From: Selenomonadaceae bacterium
GTDB taxonomy: Bacteria > Bacillota > Negativicutes > Selenomonadales > Selenomonadaceae
Assembly: GCA_017527075.1 (NCBI GenBank)
Contig: JAFXQM010000001.1
Location: 1 to 64,000, forward strand
Length of the DNA stretch: 64,000 bases
Direction of reading: 5' to 3'
Position numbers and translations under genes: made by a program. The notes beneath the pieces are model-generated. The model ran no database searches and was not told the origin of the DNA. It saw only the letters and a program-made list of their open reading frames with translations. The number at the start of each line of letters is the position of its first letter. Position 1 is the stretch's first letter. This document shows, in pieces, positions 1 to 7,660 of this stretch.

Positions 1-52
1 AAAAACATAAGCAGTTCTTTGATAAAATGAGTTTGAAAGAAGTGAACAACTT

Positions 53-472
53 ATGTCAAATTCATTTTACCACAAAGATTTAACCGACGCTCAATGGAGC
101 AGAATAAAATTTTTGTTTGAGAAGCTCGTTATCGGGCAGGAAAAAGCAAGCAATCGGGTCGTCGCGCGGCGGTAAAAACACCAAGATTCATGTTCTCCTC
201 AACGAGAGAATGCAACTTTTGAATGTGATATTGACCGGCGGGCAAATTCGCTTTTTCATCGCCGAGCATGGAGCCTTTGCTTGTATCCCCGATAAAGCCA
301 ATTTCAAAATTAAGCATGACTTTGATTCTCAACAGTACAAACAACGCAATATCGTCGAGCGTTTTTTTCAGCGAATCAAGAATTATCGCCACATCGCTAC
401 TCGTTACGACAAATTGGCTCTTTGCTTTGAGAATTTTGTTTTACTCGCTGCTTGTGTTATTCACTTTTAATT
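53..472 (+). pseudogene. IS5-family transposase remnant
   Basis: The first 40 codons (from ATG 53, reading DLTDAQWSRIKF) match the N-terminus of IS5-type DDE transposases and run into a stop. From about 120, another frame continues with the family signatures SRGGKNTKIH and LTGGQ and ends with NIVERFFQRIKNYRHIATRYDK. The central part with most of the DDE domain is deleted (LTGGQ runs almost directly into the C-terminal third). At least one frameshift and one large deletion are present, so it cannot be active. No terminal inverted repeats are recognisable. It sits at the head of a series of broken genes. Confidence 0.8.
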
Positions 473-490
473 TACCAACAACCCCTAAGT

Positions 491-730
491 AACGCAGATT
501 CTTTGCAGGAAAAAATTTCTCACGGCAGAGATTTTGTCATTTCCGAACACGAAGACCGCTTGACGGCTCACGAACGCGGTTTCGGGGAAGGCAAGCAACC
601 GAAAGATTATCTTGACGAGTTCACCAAATTTATCGCCGACAATCGGAATGAAATCGCCGCGCTCAATATCGTCTGCACACGCCCGAAAGATTTGACTCGC
701 TTCGATTTAAAAAATTTGCTCCGCGTTTAG
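491..730 (+). pseudogene. hsdR: Type I restriction subunit HsdR, C-terminal remnant
   Basis: About 75 codons resemble the C-terminal domain of the EcoEI-type HsdR subunit, with the segment KQPKDYLDEFTKFI followed by NEIAALNIVCTRPKDLTR. The helicase and nuclease domains are absent, and the reading frame opens out of the degraded transposase. It ends one base before the degraded hsdM, so an hsdR-hsdM junction has been created by deletion. The family assignment rests on a short conserved stretch only. Confidence 0.6.
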
Positions 731-732
731 GG

Positions 733-1513
733 CTCAGCAATCTTTATGAAGGGCTCCTCGAAAAGAACGCAACGAAAAAAAATCGGGCGCGGGGCAATAC
801 TTCACGCCTCGCGTCCTTATCGATGTTATCGTTCGGCTCATGAAACCACAGGCGGGCGAACTGTGCAACGATCCTGCTTGCGGCACCTTCGGCTTTATGA
901 TTGCCGCCGCGCAGTACGTCCGCGACCACACCGACGATTTCTTTGACCTGTCGCCGGCGGAGCAAATTTTTCAGACGACCAAAGCTTTCACCGACTGCGA
1001 ACTCGTCCACGACACCCACCGCCTCGCGCTGATGAATGCCATGTTGCACGGACTCGACGGCAAAATCATTCTCGGTGACACTCTCTCTGAAGTCGGCAAG
1101 TCCATGAAAAATTTTGACCTAATCTTGAGTAACCCGCCATTCGGCACGAAAAAAGGCGGCGAACGCGCCACACGCGACGACCTTATCTTCCCGACCAGCA
1201 ATATTTTTACGCACAAGGCGTCAAGACCAACCCGCTCTGCTGCGAACACTTCGCCGACTTTGAACGCGCTTTTGAGGCTCCCGACCGCCACGCTGTCGTC
1301 GACGAACACTTTAACGTCTTCACGCGGACGCAAATCGCCGATAAGAAAAATTCCCTTGACCTCGGCTTGATTCGCGACGATTCTCTTGTCGACTTTGACG
1401 AACTGCCCGCCCCGATTGCTCTCGGCGAAGACGCTGCCTACGAACTCCAAGAGGCCGTCGATTTGCTTCAAGGCGTCGTCAACAAGTTGCGCGCACTGGA
1501 AGGCAGAAAATGA
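733..1513 (+). pseudogene. hsdM: Type I DNA methyltransferase subunit HsdM, frameshifted remnant
   Basis: The frame beginning at 733 reads LSNLYEGLLEKNATKK, the usual HsdM region just before the SAM domain. It shifts at an A8 run (775-782) into SGAGQYFTPRVLID. The SAM-binding motif appears as DPACGTFGF (normally DPACGTGGF) and the catalytic motif as NPPFG. A second shift plus internal deletion near 1200 joins the catalytic part to a C-terminal segment (EHFADFERAF ... LDLGLIRDDSL) that ends at 1513. The N-terminal helical domain is missing. With hsdR and hsdS pieces on either side, this is the relic of a complete Type I restriction-modification operon. Confidence 0.8.
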
Positions 1514-1522
1514 TTCCGATTG

Positions 1523-1597
1523 ATGAGCAACCTTATCCGCTCCCCCGACGGCCGGCAGTGGTGTCGGCTTGGCGACGTGACCGGGGGCTGTTGGTAA
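1523..1597 (+). pseudogene. hsdS: Type I specificity subunit HsdS, N-terminal stub
   Basis: Twenty-four codons from ATG 1523 read MSNLIRSPDG then QWCRLGDVTGGCW before a TAA. The pattern W-x-RLGDV is the typical start of a target-recognition domain in HsdS. The rest of the gene is gone; the next bases belong to a tcmP fragment. The start overlaps the end of the hsdM remnant, as expected for an hsdMS operon. Confidence 0.55.
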
Positions 1598-1598
1598 T

Positions 1599-1733
1599 AA
1601 GCTCTTTAAGCAGATGGCTTGGAAAACTTTTGGCGACAAGTCCTCCAATCAAAATATGCACGGCAAAGAAAATCTGTTTTCACTATTCGCGCCGCCTTTA
1701 GCGGAAAATGCGAGCTGTTTTTCCTATCATTGA
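1599..1733 (+). pseudogene. tcmP fragment (three-Cys-motif partner protein)
   Basis: Forty-four codons (KLFKQMAWKTFG, then KSSNQN and ENLFSLFA) are clearly homologous to the C-terminal part of the full tcmP gene at 33566-34681, which reads KLFKKTAWKTFGGKSSNQN and ENQLSLFAT. The DNA is also visibly related. The fragment abuts the hsdS stub, so a tcmP locus once lay next to, or recombined with, the Type I system here. Confidence 0.75.
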
Positions 1734-1835
1734 CAAAGCCGCAAAAGCTGTTGGGATAAATTAACCGAACAATTTCTTCGGCGTTAAACGGTCAGTCTTT
1801 CACGGCGGCAGGCTTTCATTGGGAGTTCGTGACTT

Positions 1836-3290
1836 CTACGCCATGACCTGCAGCCTGCGAATCGTCATATCCTCCGGTCCGGTTATCTGACAACCCTTGC
1901 GTTTGGCGTATCGGATGTAATCCAAAATTTCTTTCGTGATTCTCTCGCCGGGGGCAAGAATCGGAATGCCCGGCGGATAACACATTAAAAATTCAGCAGC
2001 AGTTCTGCCGACGGTTTCTTTAATCGGCAGAGATTTTTTTTCGGCGTAAAAGGCTTCCTTGGGCGCGGCGTCGACAATCGGGTCAATGTACTCGACTTTC
2101 ATCAGGCGCGAGGGGTCTTTGCGGTAAATTCTTTTTATATCCGCCAAGGCACTGACGAGCCGTTCAATGTCCTTTACTCTGTCGCCGACGGAAACGTAAG
2201 CCAAGACGTTCGCGATGTCTCCGAACTCCAGCTGAATGTCGTATTCGTCGCGCAAAATATCGTAGACCTCGACGCCCGCCAAGCCGACCGCGCGCGTGAA
2301 AACCGAAAGCTTCGTCACGTCAAAATCAAAAACGGAATCGCCGTCCGCCAGCTCTTTTCCGTAAGCGTACCAGCCGCCGAGGAAATTTATTTCGTCGCGC
2401 GCGTACTCGACCAAGTCAATCACCTTGTCAAAAATTTCCGCGCCGCGCAGTGCCAAATTCCTCCGCGAAATATCCAAGCTCGCCATGAGCAGATAAGAAC
2501 CGCTCGTCGTCTGCGTGAGGTTTATAATCTGGTGAACGTAACCTTCGTTGATATTCGCGCCCGTCAACAGCAGAGAACTTTGCGTGAGCGAGCCGCCCGA
2601 TTTGTGCATGGAAACCGCCGCCATGTCCGCGCCCACCGACATTGCCGACGGCGGAAGTTTTTCGCTGAAATAAAAATGCGTGCCGTGCGCCTCGTCCGCC
2701 AAAACTTTCATGCCGTGCGCGTGCGCGACCTCGGTTATCGTGGCAATGTCCGAGCAAATCCCGTAGTAAGTCGGATTGTTAATCAAAACGGCTTTGGCTT
2801 CGGGATTATTTTTTATGGCGGCGACGACATCGGCGACCTTCATGCCCAGAGAAATGCCGAGCCGCGCGTCGACCTGCGGATTGACGTAAACGGGTACGGC
2901 TCCGCAAAGAATCAGCGCGTTAATCGCCGAGCGGTGGACGTTGCGCGGAAGAATGATTTTGTCGCCCGGCTTGCACGTGGAAAGAATCATCGCCTGCACC
3001 GCCGAAGTCGTGCCGCCGACCATGAAAAAACTGTGCGCCGCCCCGAACGCCTCCGCCGCCAAAATTTCCGCGTCGCGAATGACGCTGACGGGGTGGCACA
3101 AATTATCCAGCGGCTTCATCGAGTTCACGTCGACATCCAGACACGCTTGCCCCAAAAATTCTGCCAGCTCATGATTGCCTCGCCCGCGTTTGTGTCCGGG
3201 CACGTCGAAGGGCACGAGCCTGGCCGCCTTCATCTTCGTCAACGCCTCCAAAATCGGAGCGCGGTCTTGCGTTAAATATTCGTCTCTCAT
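1836..3290 (-). CDS. Orn/Lys/Arg decarboxylase (fold-type I PLP enzyme)
   Basis: This 484-residue protein is a member of the biosynthetic-type Orn/Lys/Arg decarboxylase family (SpeA/YaaO-like), which decarboxylates a basic amino acid to a polyamine precursor in the cytoplasm. Visible landmarks are the N-terminal PGHKRGRG motif, the DEAHG segment at about 199-203 that holds the cofactor-binding Asp, and the PLP lysine in SMHKSGGSLTQ (K230). The C-terminal domain ends with PPGIPILAPGE. Length is normal for the family. Substrate (lysine, ornithine or arginine) cannot be decided from sequence. A paralogue lies at 40612-42048. It is probably expressed alone; the downstream side faces the gene graveyard. 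Confidence 0.9.
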   Translation of the reverse strand: MRDEYLTQDRAPILEALTKMKAARLVPFDVPGHKRGRGNHELAEFLGQACLDVDVNSMKPLDNLCHPVSVIRDAEILAAEAFGAAHSFFMVGGTTSAVQAMILSTCKPGDKIILPRNVHRSAINALILCGAVPVYVNPQVDARLGISLGMKVADVVAAIKNNPEAKAVLINNPTYYGICSDIATITEVAHAHGMKVLADEAHGTHFYFSEKLPPSAMSVGADMAAVSMHKSGGSLTQSSLLLTGANINEGYVHQIINLTQTTSGSYLLMASLDISRRNLALRGAEIFDKVIDLVEYARDEINFLGGWYAYGKELADGDSVFDFDVTKLSVFTRAVGLAGVEVYDILRDEYDIQLEFGDIANVLAYVSVGDRVKDIERLVSALADIKRIYRKDPSRLMKVEYIDPIVDAAPKEAFYAEKKSLPIKETVGRTAAEFLMCYPPGIPILAPGERITKEILDYIRYAKRKGCQITGPEDMTIRRLQVMA

Positions 3291-3299
3291 GATTTTTCT

Positions 3300-3460
3300 T
3301 CCTTAAAAAGATTTTTTCTGCGCCGAAAAGTTTTTTATCCTCGCCGCCGCCGTTTCAGCCCGACGGAAAATTTTTCGCCGCCCGAAAAGATTTTGAGCCG
3401 CGCCGCCGCCTTTCAGCCCGACGGAAAATTTTTCTGCGTCCAAAAAAATTTTATCTCCCG
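3300..3460. repeat. Intergenic GAAAATTTTTC-type repeats
   Basis: Between the decarboxylase start and sepF lie two imperfect copies of a roughly 55-bp unit. Each has a GC-rich part (CTTTCAGCCCGACGG) followed by an AAAATTTTT core, with further GAAAAGATTTTGAGCCG units. Related units occur at 4275-4365, 47975-48118 and 49085-49330. No open frame with coding character was found. Function unknown. Confidence 0.5.
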
Positions 3461-3548
3461 CGTTTAATCTTCCGCTTCAATCAAAAAGCAGGCGACCTTT
3501 TGGTGCCCGCTTTTCATGTTCAATGTTAAAATGATTTCAACTCGCCTC

Positions 3549-4184
3549 TCAGTTGTAACGACGCATGGGAACTCTCGCGACAGCGTTCTCGTACTCAATG
3601 CCTTTGGGCACATACAGAACGATTTTGCTCGAAACCATCTCGGCCTGACCGTCAATCATGTAAACGGCTCCGATGATGAAGTCGCCGATTCGTTGCTGCT
3701 CCACCTCGTCGACGCTCTCGAAGTTCACGATAACCGCATTGTTCTTGAGCAGGTCGTCAGCAATTTGTTTGACTTGGTCGTCGAATTTTGTCGGCGCATA
3801 AATTTTCATGGTGAGCTGGGGGGTTTTGACGACGGCAAGGCTGGGTCTCACGGACGCTTCGGCGGTTTCGTTATTGTAAGCTTCGTAACGAACGCCGCCC
3901 ATCGACGTGACTCCGTTTTCTGCGGTGCTGACCATGCCTCCGTTGCGCGTGAAACTCGTTTTGCTGCCGAAATTTTGTGCAAAGGCACTGGTGGCTGCCG
4001 GTCTCTCCGCTTGGAAAATCTGCGCGGCGGGTTGAGCTGCCTTGGCGGGTTCCTGAGCAGGTCGCGGCTCCTCAACTTTGGCTTCGGTCTTTTTGGTCTC
4101 CTTGACCTCCTCTTCCTCCTCGTTCGGCGGCTCCAGAGGCATGATTATATCCGTCAGCTTCCTTATCCAGTCCATCACTATCAT
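3549..4184 (-). CDS. sepF: Cell division protein SepF
   Basis: SepF anchors FtsZ to the membrane and helps shape the division septum. The protein starts with an amphipathic membrane-targeting helix (MDWIRKLTDII). An acidic and proline/alanine-rich linker of about 100 residues follows. The conserved SepF core comes last (MKIYAPTKFDD, ADDLLKNNAVIVNFE, RIGDFIIGAVYMIDG), ending VLYVPKGIEYE. I chose ATG 4184, which has a GGAAGGG ribosome site 8-9 bases upstream; an in-frame ATG at 4175 is also possible. It lies between the sigma factor and the decarboxylase, all on the minus strand with gaps of about 180 and 260 bp. Confidence 0.93.
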   Translation of the reverse strand: MIVMDWIRKLTDIIMPLEPPNEEEEEVKETKKTEAKVEEPRPAQEPAKAAQPAAQIFQAERPAATSAFAQNFGSKTSFTRNGGMVSTAENGVTSMGGVRYEAYNNETAEASVRPSLAVVKTPQLTMKIYAPTKFDDQVKQIADDLLKNNAVIVNFESVDEVEQQRIGDFIIGAVYMIDGQAEMVSSKIVLYVPKGIEYENAVARVPMRRYN

Positions 4185-4362
4185 AAACAATCGCCCTTCC
4201 GATAATTTGTTCGCTTCGTGTAAGCGCGCTTATTCTAGCATAGCGTCAAACAAATTGCAAAGGGTTTTTCAAGTTTTTTTCAGCCGTAAAATTTTTCTCG
4301 TCCGAAAAGATTTTGAGCCGCTCGTCGGAAATTTTATCCGCCGAAAAGATTTTTGCCGTTCG

Positions 4363-5088
4363 TCAATAAAAATCTCTGAGCTTGGTCGAACAGTCGGGGT
4401 TGCGCAGTTTGCGAAGAGCCTTTGACTCGACGGATTGAACGCTGTCGCCGCTGACCTTGAAAATTTTCGCGACCTCGTCCAGCGAACGCATGCGCCCGTC
4501 CTCCAAGCCGAATCTCAACGACAAAACTTTCCGCTCGTGCGGCGTCAAAGTTTTCAAGACTTCGCCCAAGAGTTCACGCATCTGCAGTCGGTCCAAGCGG
4601 TCGACGTGCGCGGGCGTCTTGCTGTCCTCCACGAAGTCGACAAGCGTCAGCCCTTCGACAAAATCTCCCTCGACGGCATATTTATCTTTATCGTTATAAG
4701 TTCTCTCGTCAACCGGCGTGTCGAGTGAAACCTGCGCGGACGAATTCATTTCCCGCAGGCCGCGCTTGATGGCCTTCTCGACACACTCTTCGGCGTATTC
4801 GATGAAAGTCGCGGAGCCCTTCGTGCTGAATTTTTTAACCGCCTTCATGAGCCCGATGTTGCCCTCCTGAATCAAATCACAAAAGGGTGCGCCCTGCCCG
4901 ATGTATTTGCGCGCGATGTTGACGACCAGCCGCAAGTTCGCGTTGACCAGCTCAAGCTGCGCGTCCTCGTCGCCGTCCGCCGCCCGAATGAGCAGCGTGT
5001 GAAACTCTTGCGCGCCCAAAAGCGGTATTCGCCGCACTTCCTCTAAATAAAGTTCTACGTCCTCCGAGAATTCGTTTTCGTTCCCCAT
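4363..5088 (-). CDS. RNA polymerase sigma-70-family factor, divergent
   Basis: This 241-residue sigma factor contains region 1.2 (DVELYLEEVRRIPLL), region 2.1-2.2 (NLRLVVNIARKYIGQG, DLIQEGNIGLMKAVKKF) and a C-terminal region 4 (LTPHERKVLSLRFGLEDG, LDEVAKIFKVS). In region 2.3-2.4 the stretch is TFIEYAEECVEKAIKRGLRE, whereas RpoD has the aromatic-rich TYATWWIRQAI; the tryptophans used for promoter melting are missing. Region 3 is shortened. It is therefore an alternative rather than the housekeeping sigma factor; its promoter set cannot be inferred. It precedes sepF on the same strand. Confidence 0.85.
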   Translation of the reverse strand: MGNENEFSEDVELYLEEVRRIPLLGAQEFHTLLIRAADGDEDAQLELVNANLRLVVNIARKYIGQGAPFCDLIQEGNIGLMKAVKKFSTKGSATFIEYAEECVEKAIKRGLREMNSSAQVSLDTPVDERTYNDKDKYAVEGDFVEGLTLVDFVEDSKTPAHVDRLDRLQMRELLGEVLKTLTPHERKVLSLRFGLEDGRMRSLDEVAKIFKVSGDSVQSVESKALRKLRNPDCSTKLRDFY

Positions 5089-5109
5089 GACTTACACCGC
5101 CCTTCTGTT

Positions 5110-5136
5110 AATTAGGAATGAGGAATTAGGAATGAA
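5110..5136. repeat. Short TTAGGAAT-type tandem repeat
   Basis: Intergenic run of TTAGGAATGAGGAATTAGGAATGA units just upstream of the sigma gene. The same unit in opposite orientation is at 45583-45613, and variants (GGATTAGGATTTAGGAG, GGAGTTAGGAGG) occur at 51074-51105 and 58937-58967. It marks a dispersed simple-repeat family. Confidence 0.6.
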
Positions 5137-5231
5137 CTTCGCCCTTGTCCCTAATAAAATTTTTTAAAGTGTTCGATACTTCGGCGGGTAAATCCTTCAG
5201 CCGCTCCAAGCACGCCGAAAAATTTTTCCGC

Positions 5232-5260
5232 TTGACGAAAAGTTTTAAGTGTGTTAGTAT
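5232..5260 (+). promoter_or_regulatory. Sigma-70-type promoter of tRNA-Glu (and possibly thiM)
   Basis: TTGACG at 5232-5237 and TAGTAT at 5255-5260 are separated by exactly 17 bp, and the tRNA begins 16 bp after the -10 box. No other promoter or riboswitch is visible before thiM, so the thiamine genes may be read from here. Confidence 0.65.
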
Positions 5261-5275
5261 TCGGCGCAGTGATTC

Positions 5276-5350
5276 GGCGCCTTCGTCAAGTGGTTAAGAC
5301 ACCGCCCTCTCACGGCGGGTTCAAGGGTTCGAATCCCTTAGGCGTCACCA
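5276..5350 (+). tRNA. tRNA-Glu (anticodon CTC)
   Basis: A 75-base cloverleaf: acceptor GGCGCCT pairs with AGGCGTC (one G-T), the anticodon stem CCGCC/GGCGG encloses the loop CTCTCAC, and the T arm contains GGTTCGAATCC. The anticodon is CTC (GAG codon). The 3' CCA is encoded at 5348-5350. Confidence 0.95.
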
Positions 5351-5415
5351 TAATATTGAAACTCACAAGGGCGTTGCGTGCGGCAGCGTCCTTTTGCGTT
5401 GAGGAGGGATTGAAT

Positions 5416-6300
5416 TTGACTCAGCAGGAAATCGGCTCGGCACTGGCTCAGGCAGTCAAAGCTGTGCGCGAAAAAAATCCGTCGGCACCGTCGATAACCA
5501 ACACGGTCACTCAGGACTTCGTGGCAAACGCGCAGCTGGCAGTCGGTGGCTCGGCGGCCATGCTCTACCTGGCGGACGAGTGCGCGGCAATCGCCAAAAT
5601 CGCGCCGGCATTTTATATCAACATGGGAACTGCCATGCCCTTTTACGCCGAGACACTGCCCAAGGCCGCGCAGGCTTTGCACGCGAATCAAACGCCGTGG
5701 GTGCTCGACCCGGTGGGAATCGGGCTGGCGAGTTTGCGCACGGATATCTTGCGGCAGTTCAAAAATTTTCCGCCGTCGATAATTCGCGGGAACGCCTCGG
5801 AGATAATCGCGCTGGCAAAACTTTGGGGGCTGATTGAAAGTTCGGGCGGAAAAGTTCGCGGCGTTGACTCGACGGAAAAAGTTTCGGAGGCAAAGGCGGC
5901 GGCTCATGCTCTGGCAAAATTCACGGGCGGCGCGGTCGCGGTTTCGGGCGAGGAAGATTTGGTCACCGACGGCAAGGAAGAAATTCTCTGCGCGGGCGGC
6001 TCGGCTCTGCTCACCAAAGTCACGGGCGGCGGCTGTGCGCTCGGCGGGGTCATGGCGATTTATCTGGCGGTGGCGAATCCTTTCATCGCGGCGTTGACTG
6101 CCACGACAATGTTTAACTTGGCGGGCACGAAGGCGGCGGCTCAATCCGACGCGCCCGCAAGTTTCAAAGTAAATTTCTTGGACAATCTTTACAAGCTGAC
6201 GGCGGAGGATGTCGCGAACAATTTCCGATTGGTCGGCTCGCTTGAAAATATTTTTGAACTTTCCCTGCAGGCGCCCGAACTGAAAAATATTTTGGAGTGA
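5416..6300 (+). CDS. thiM: Hydroxyethylthiazole kinase ThiM
   Basis: ThiM phosphorylates 4-methyl-5-(2-hydroxyethyl)thiazole in the thiamine salvage pathway. Family motifs are ITNTVTQDFVAN, VGGSAAML, WVLDPVG, IIRGNASEI and the ATP-binding loop KVTGGGCALGG. The reading frame is open further upstream, but an ATG at 5251 would place the tRNA-Glu inside the gene. I prefer TTG 5416, which follows GAGGAGGGA (5401-5409) at good spacing; it gives 294 residues, slightly over the usual 260-275. It is followed at once by a thiamine-binding protein gene and thiE, forming a salvage operon. No TPP riboswitch is seen in the 65 bases between the tRNA and the start. Confidence 0.9.
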   Translation: MTQQEIGSALAQAVKAVREKNPSAPSITNTVTQDFVANAQLAVGGSAAMLYLADECAAIAKIAPAFYINMGTAMPFYAETLPKAAQALHANQTPWVLDPVGIGLASLRTDILRQFKNFPPSIIRGNASEIIALAKLWGLIESSGGKVRGVDSTEKVSEAKAAAHALAKFTGGAVAVSGEEDLVTDGKEEILCAGGSALLTKVTGGGCALGGVMAIYLAVANPFIAALTATTMFNLAGTKAAAQSDAPASFKVNFLDNLYKLTAEDVANNFRLVGSLENIFELSLQAPELKNILE

Positions 6301-6305
6301 TTGAA

Positions 6306-6695
6306 ATGAATACACTGATTGCCGTATCGATTGCGCCCGTCGGCGTCGGCGAAGAGCTCAGCCGACACGTCGCCGAGGTCGTCAAAGTCATTCGCGATTC
6401 GGGCTTGCCGAATAAAACGTCGTCGATGTTCACGGAGATTGAGGGCGAGTGGGACGCGGTGATGGATGTCGTCAAGCGCGCGACGTTCGTGTTGGCGGAA
6501 AAAGGAATTCGCACCGAAGTCGTCCTCAAGGCTGACATTCGCCCGAACTTTTCAAACATGATGGAAGGCAAGCTCGACAGACTCAACGAGGCAATGGAGG
6601 AGAAGCCTCAGCCTCAGCCTCAGCCGCAACAAAAGCCGCAGTCGGTCGAAGACAGAATCCGTGACACGCTGCACAGAATCGGAGGCAAGAGATGA
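6306..6695 (+). CDS. Thiamine-binding protein of the MTH1187/YqgV family
   Basis: A small (129 residue) protein whose first 95 residues match the MTH1187 (DUF77) ferredoxin-like fold: NTLIAVSIAPVGVGEELSR, then SSMFTEIEGEWDAVMDVVKRA. Members bind thiamine or related ligands as a tetramer. The C-terminus is a Pro/Gln run (QPQPQPQQKPQ) plus a short basic tail, an extension not typical of the family. ATG 6306 has GGAG at 6294-6297; a GTG at 6297 overlapping the thiM stop is an alternative. It sits between thiM and thiE. Confidence 0.8.
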   Translation: MNTLIAVSIAPVGVGEELSRHVAEVVKVIRDSGLPNKTSSMFTEIEGEWDAVMDVVKRATFVLAEKGIRTEVVLKADIRPNFSNMMEGKLDRLNEAMEEKPQPQPQPQQKPQSVEDRIRDTLHRIGGKR

Positions 6696-7381
6696 AACTT
6701 GACCTTTCAGCGTATTTGGTTATCGGTCCGGAAAATTGCTCGCGCCTCGTGGAAGATGTCATTGCCGCTGCCGTCGACGAGGGTTTCACCTGCGTGCAAA
6801 TCCGCTCCAAAGTCGTCGGGGCTCGCGAAATGATTTCCGTCTTGGAAAAAGCCGCGCAGGTGATTGATGAGCTCGGCAAGAGTGATTCGGTTGCTCTGCT
6901 CGTCAATGACAGATTGGACGTGGCGTTGGCGGCGCGCGAGGCGGGCATTAAAGTTGACGGCGTTCACGTCGGGCAAAGCGATATTCCCGTCGAAGTCTGC
7001 AGAAAATTTTTGGGCGCAGATTCAATCGTCGGACTGAGCGCGAATACCGAGGAAATTATTTCGGCGGCGGATGTGTCGTGCGTCGATTACTTCGGCGTCG
7101 GTCCCCTTCACGCGACGGATACAAAATCAGATGCGGGCGCGGCTCTCTCCTTCGAAAAAATTTCCAAGCTCGTCAAAGTCAGTCGGTTGCCGCTGGTCGT
7201 GGGCGGCGGCGTGAAGGCGGAGGATTTGCCGGCGTTGGCTGCCACGGGCGCGAACGGTTTCTTCGTGGTGTCGGCGGTGGCGGGCGCAGATAATCCTCGG
7301 CGCGCTGCCCGTGAACTCGTCGACGCGTGGATTTTGTCGGTTGACAACAGCGCGGGCAAGCCGTATAATCTGCGCGGTTAG
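6692..7381 (+). CDS. thiE: Thiamine phosphate synthase ThiE
   Basis: ThiE joins HMP pyrophosphate and thiazole phosphate into thiamine monophosphate in the cytoplasm. The TIM-barrel signatures are present: CVQIRSK, LLVNDRLDVAL, GVHVGQSD, YFGVGPLHATDTK (diphosphate-binding) and PLVVGGGV. The start ATG overlaps the previous stop (ATGA), indicating translational coupling with the MTH1187-type gene. The last 15 codons (VDNSAGKPYNLRG) are encoded by DNA that also forms the tRNA-Arg promoter. Confidence 0.93.
   Translation: MKLDLSAYLVIGPENCSRLVEDVIAAAVDEGFTCVQIRSKVVGAREMISVLEKAAQVIDELGKSDSVALLVNDRLDVALAAREAGIKVDGVHVGQSDIPVEVCRKFLGADSIVGLSANTEEIISAADVSCVDYFGVGPLHATDTKSDAGAALSFEKISKLVKVSRLPLVVGGGVKAEDLPALAATGANGFFVVSAVAGADNPRRAARELVDAWILSVDNSAGKPYNLRG
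7341..7369 (+). promoter_or_regulatory. Consensus promoter of tRNA-Arg, inside thiE
   Basis: TTGACA at 7341-7346 and TATAAT at 7364-7369, exactly 17 bp apart: a full-consensus sigma-70 promoter. The tRNA starts 20 bp after the -10 box. The promoter lies within the 3' coding end of thiE. Confidence 0.85.
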
Positions 7382-7388
7382 AAAGTTT

Positions 7389-7465
<77 letters not shown>

Positions 7466-7477
7466 TATGAAATCAAC

Positions 7478-7506
7478 AAAGTCCCGACTTCGGTCGGGGC
7501 TTTTTC
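7478..7506 (+). terminator. Rho-independent terminator after tRNA-Arg
   Basis: AAAGTCCCGAC, loop TTCG, GTCGGGGCTTTTT: a strong stem with a stable tetraloop followed by a T run, 13 bp after the tRNA. Confidence 0.85.
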
Positions 7507-7508
7507 CG

Positions 7509-7534
7509 TTTAGTGGGGCATTTAGTGGGGCATT
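7509..7534 (+). repeat. Direct repeat TTTAGTGGGGCATT x2, possible integrase arm sites
   Basis: Two overlapping 14-bp copies with a 12-bp period lie 44 bp after the tRNA-Arg 3' end. Short tandem direct repeats next to a tRNA-located attachment site are typical arm-type binding sites of tyrosine integrases; the island carries such an integrase at 31295-32479. The link is inference. No second copy was found on the right. Confidence 0.4.
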
Positions 7535-7591
7535 AACAGAAAAATTCTATGGAAAGAATGAACAAGTAAGATATATACGAATTTAAGTTGC

Positions 7592-7620
7592 TTGACAGAG
7601 TAAAATTTACGTTGTAAAAT
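7592..7620 (+). promoter_or_regulatory. Promoter of the HTH-ImmA/IrrE gene
   Basis: TTGACA (7592-7597) and TAAAAT (7615-7620) with a 17-bp spacer, 41 bp upstream of ATG 7661. Confidence 0.7.
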
Positions 7621-7660
7621 TTATACCGATAAGGTAACTGCTTGGAATAAGGTGATTACT

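Noticed and set aside
5251..5415. ATG 5251 as the start of thiM, giving a 349-residue protein
   Set aside because: The added segment would translate the tRNA-Glu; TTG 5416 has a strong ribosome site and fits the family length.
5351..5415. TPP riboswitch before thiM
   Set aside because: Only 65 bases separate the tRNA from the start, and neither the CTGAGA nor the ACCTGATCTGGAT-type core is present.
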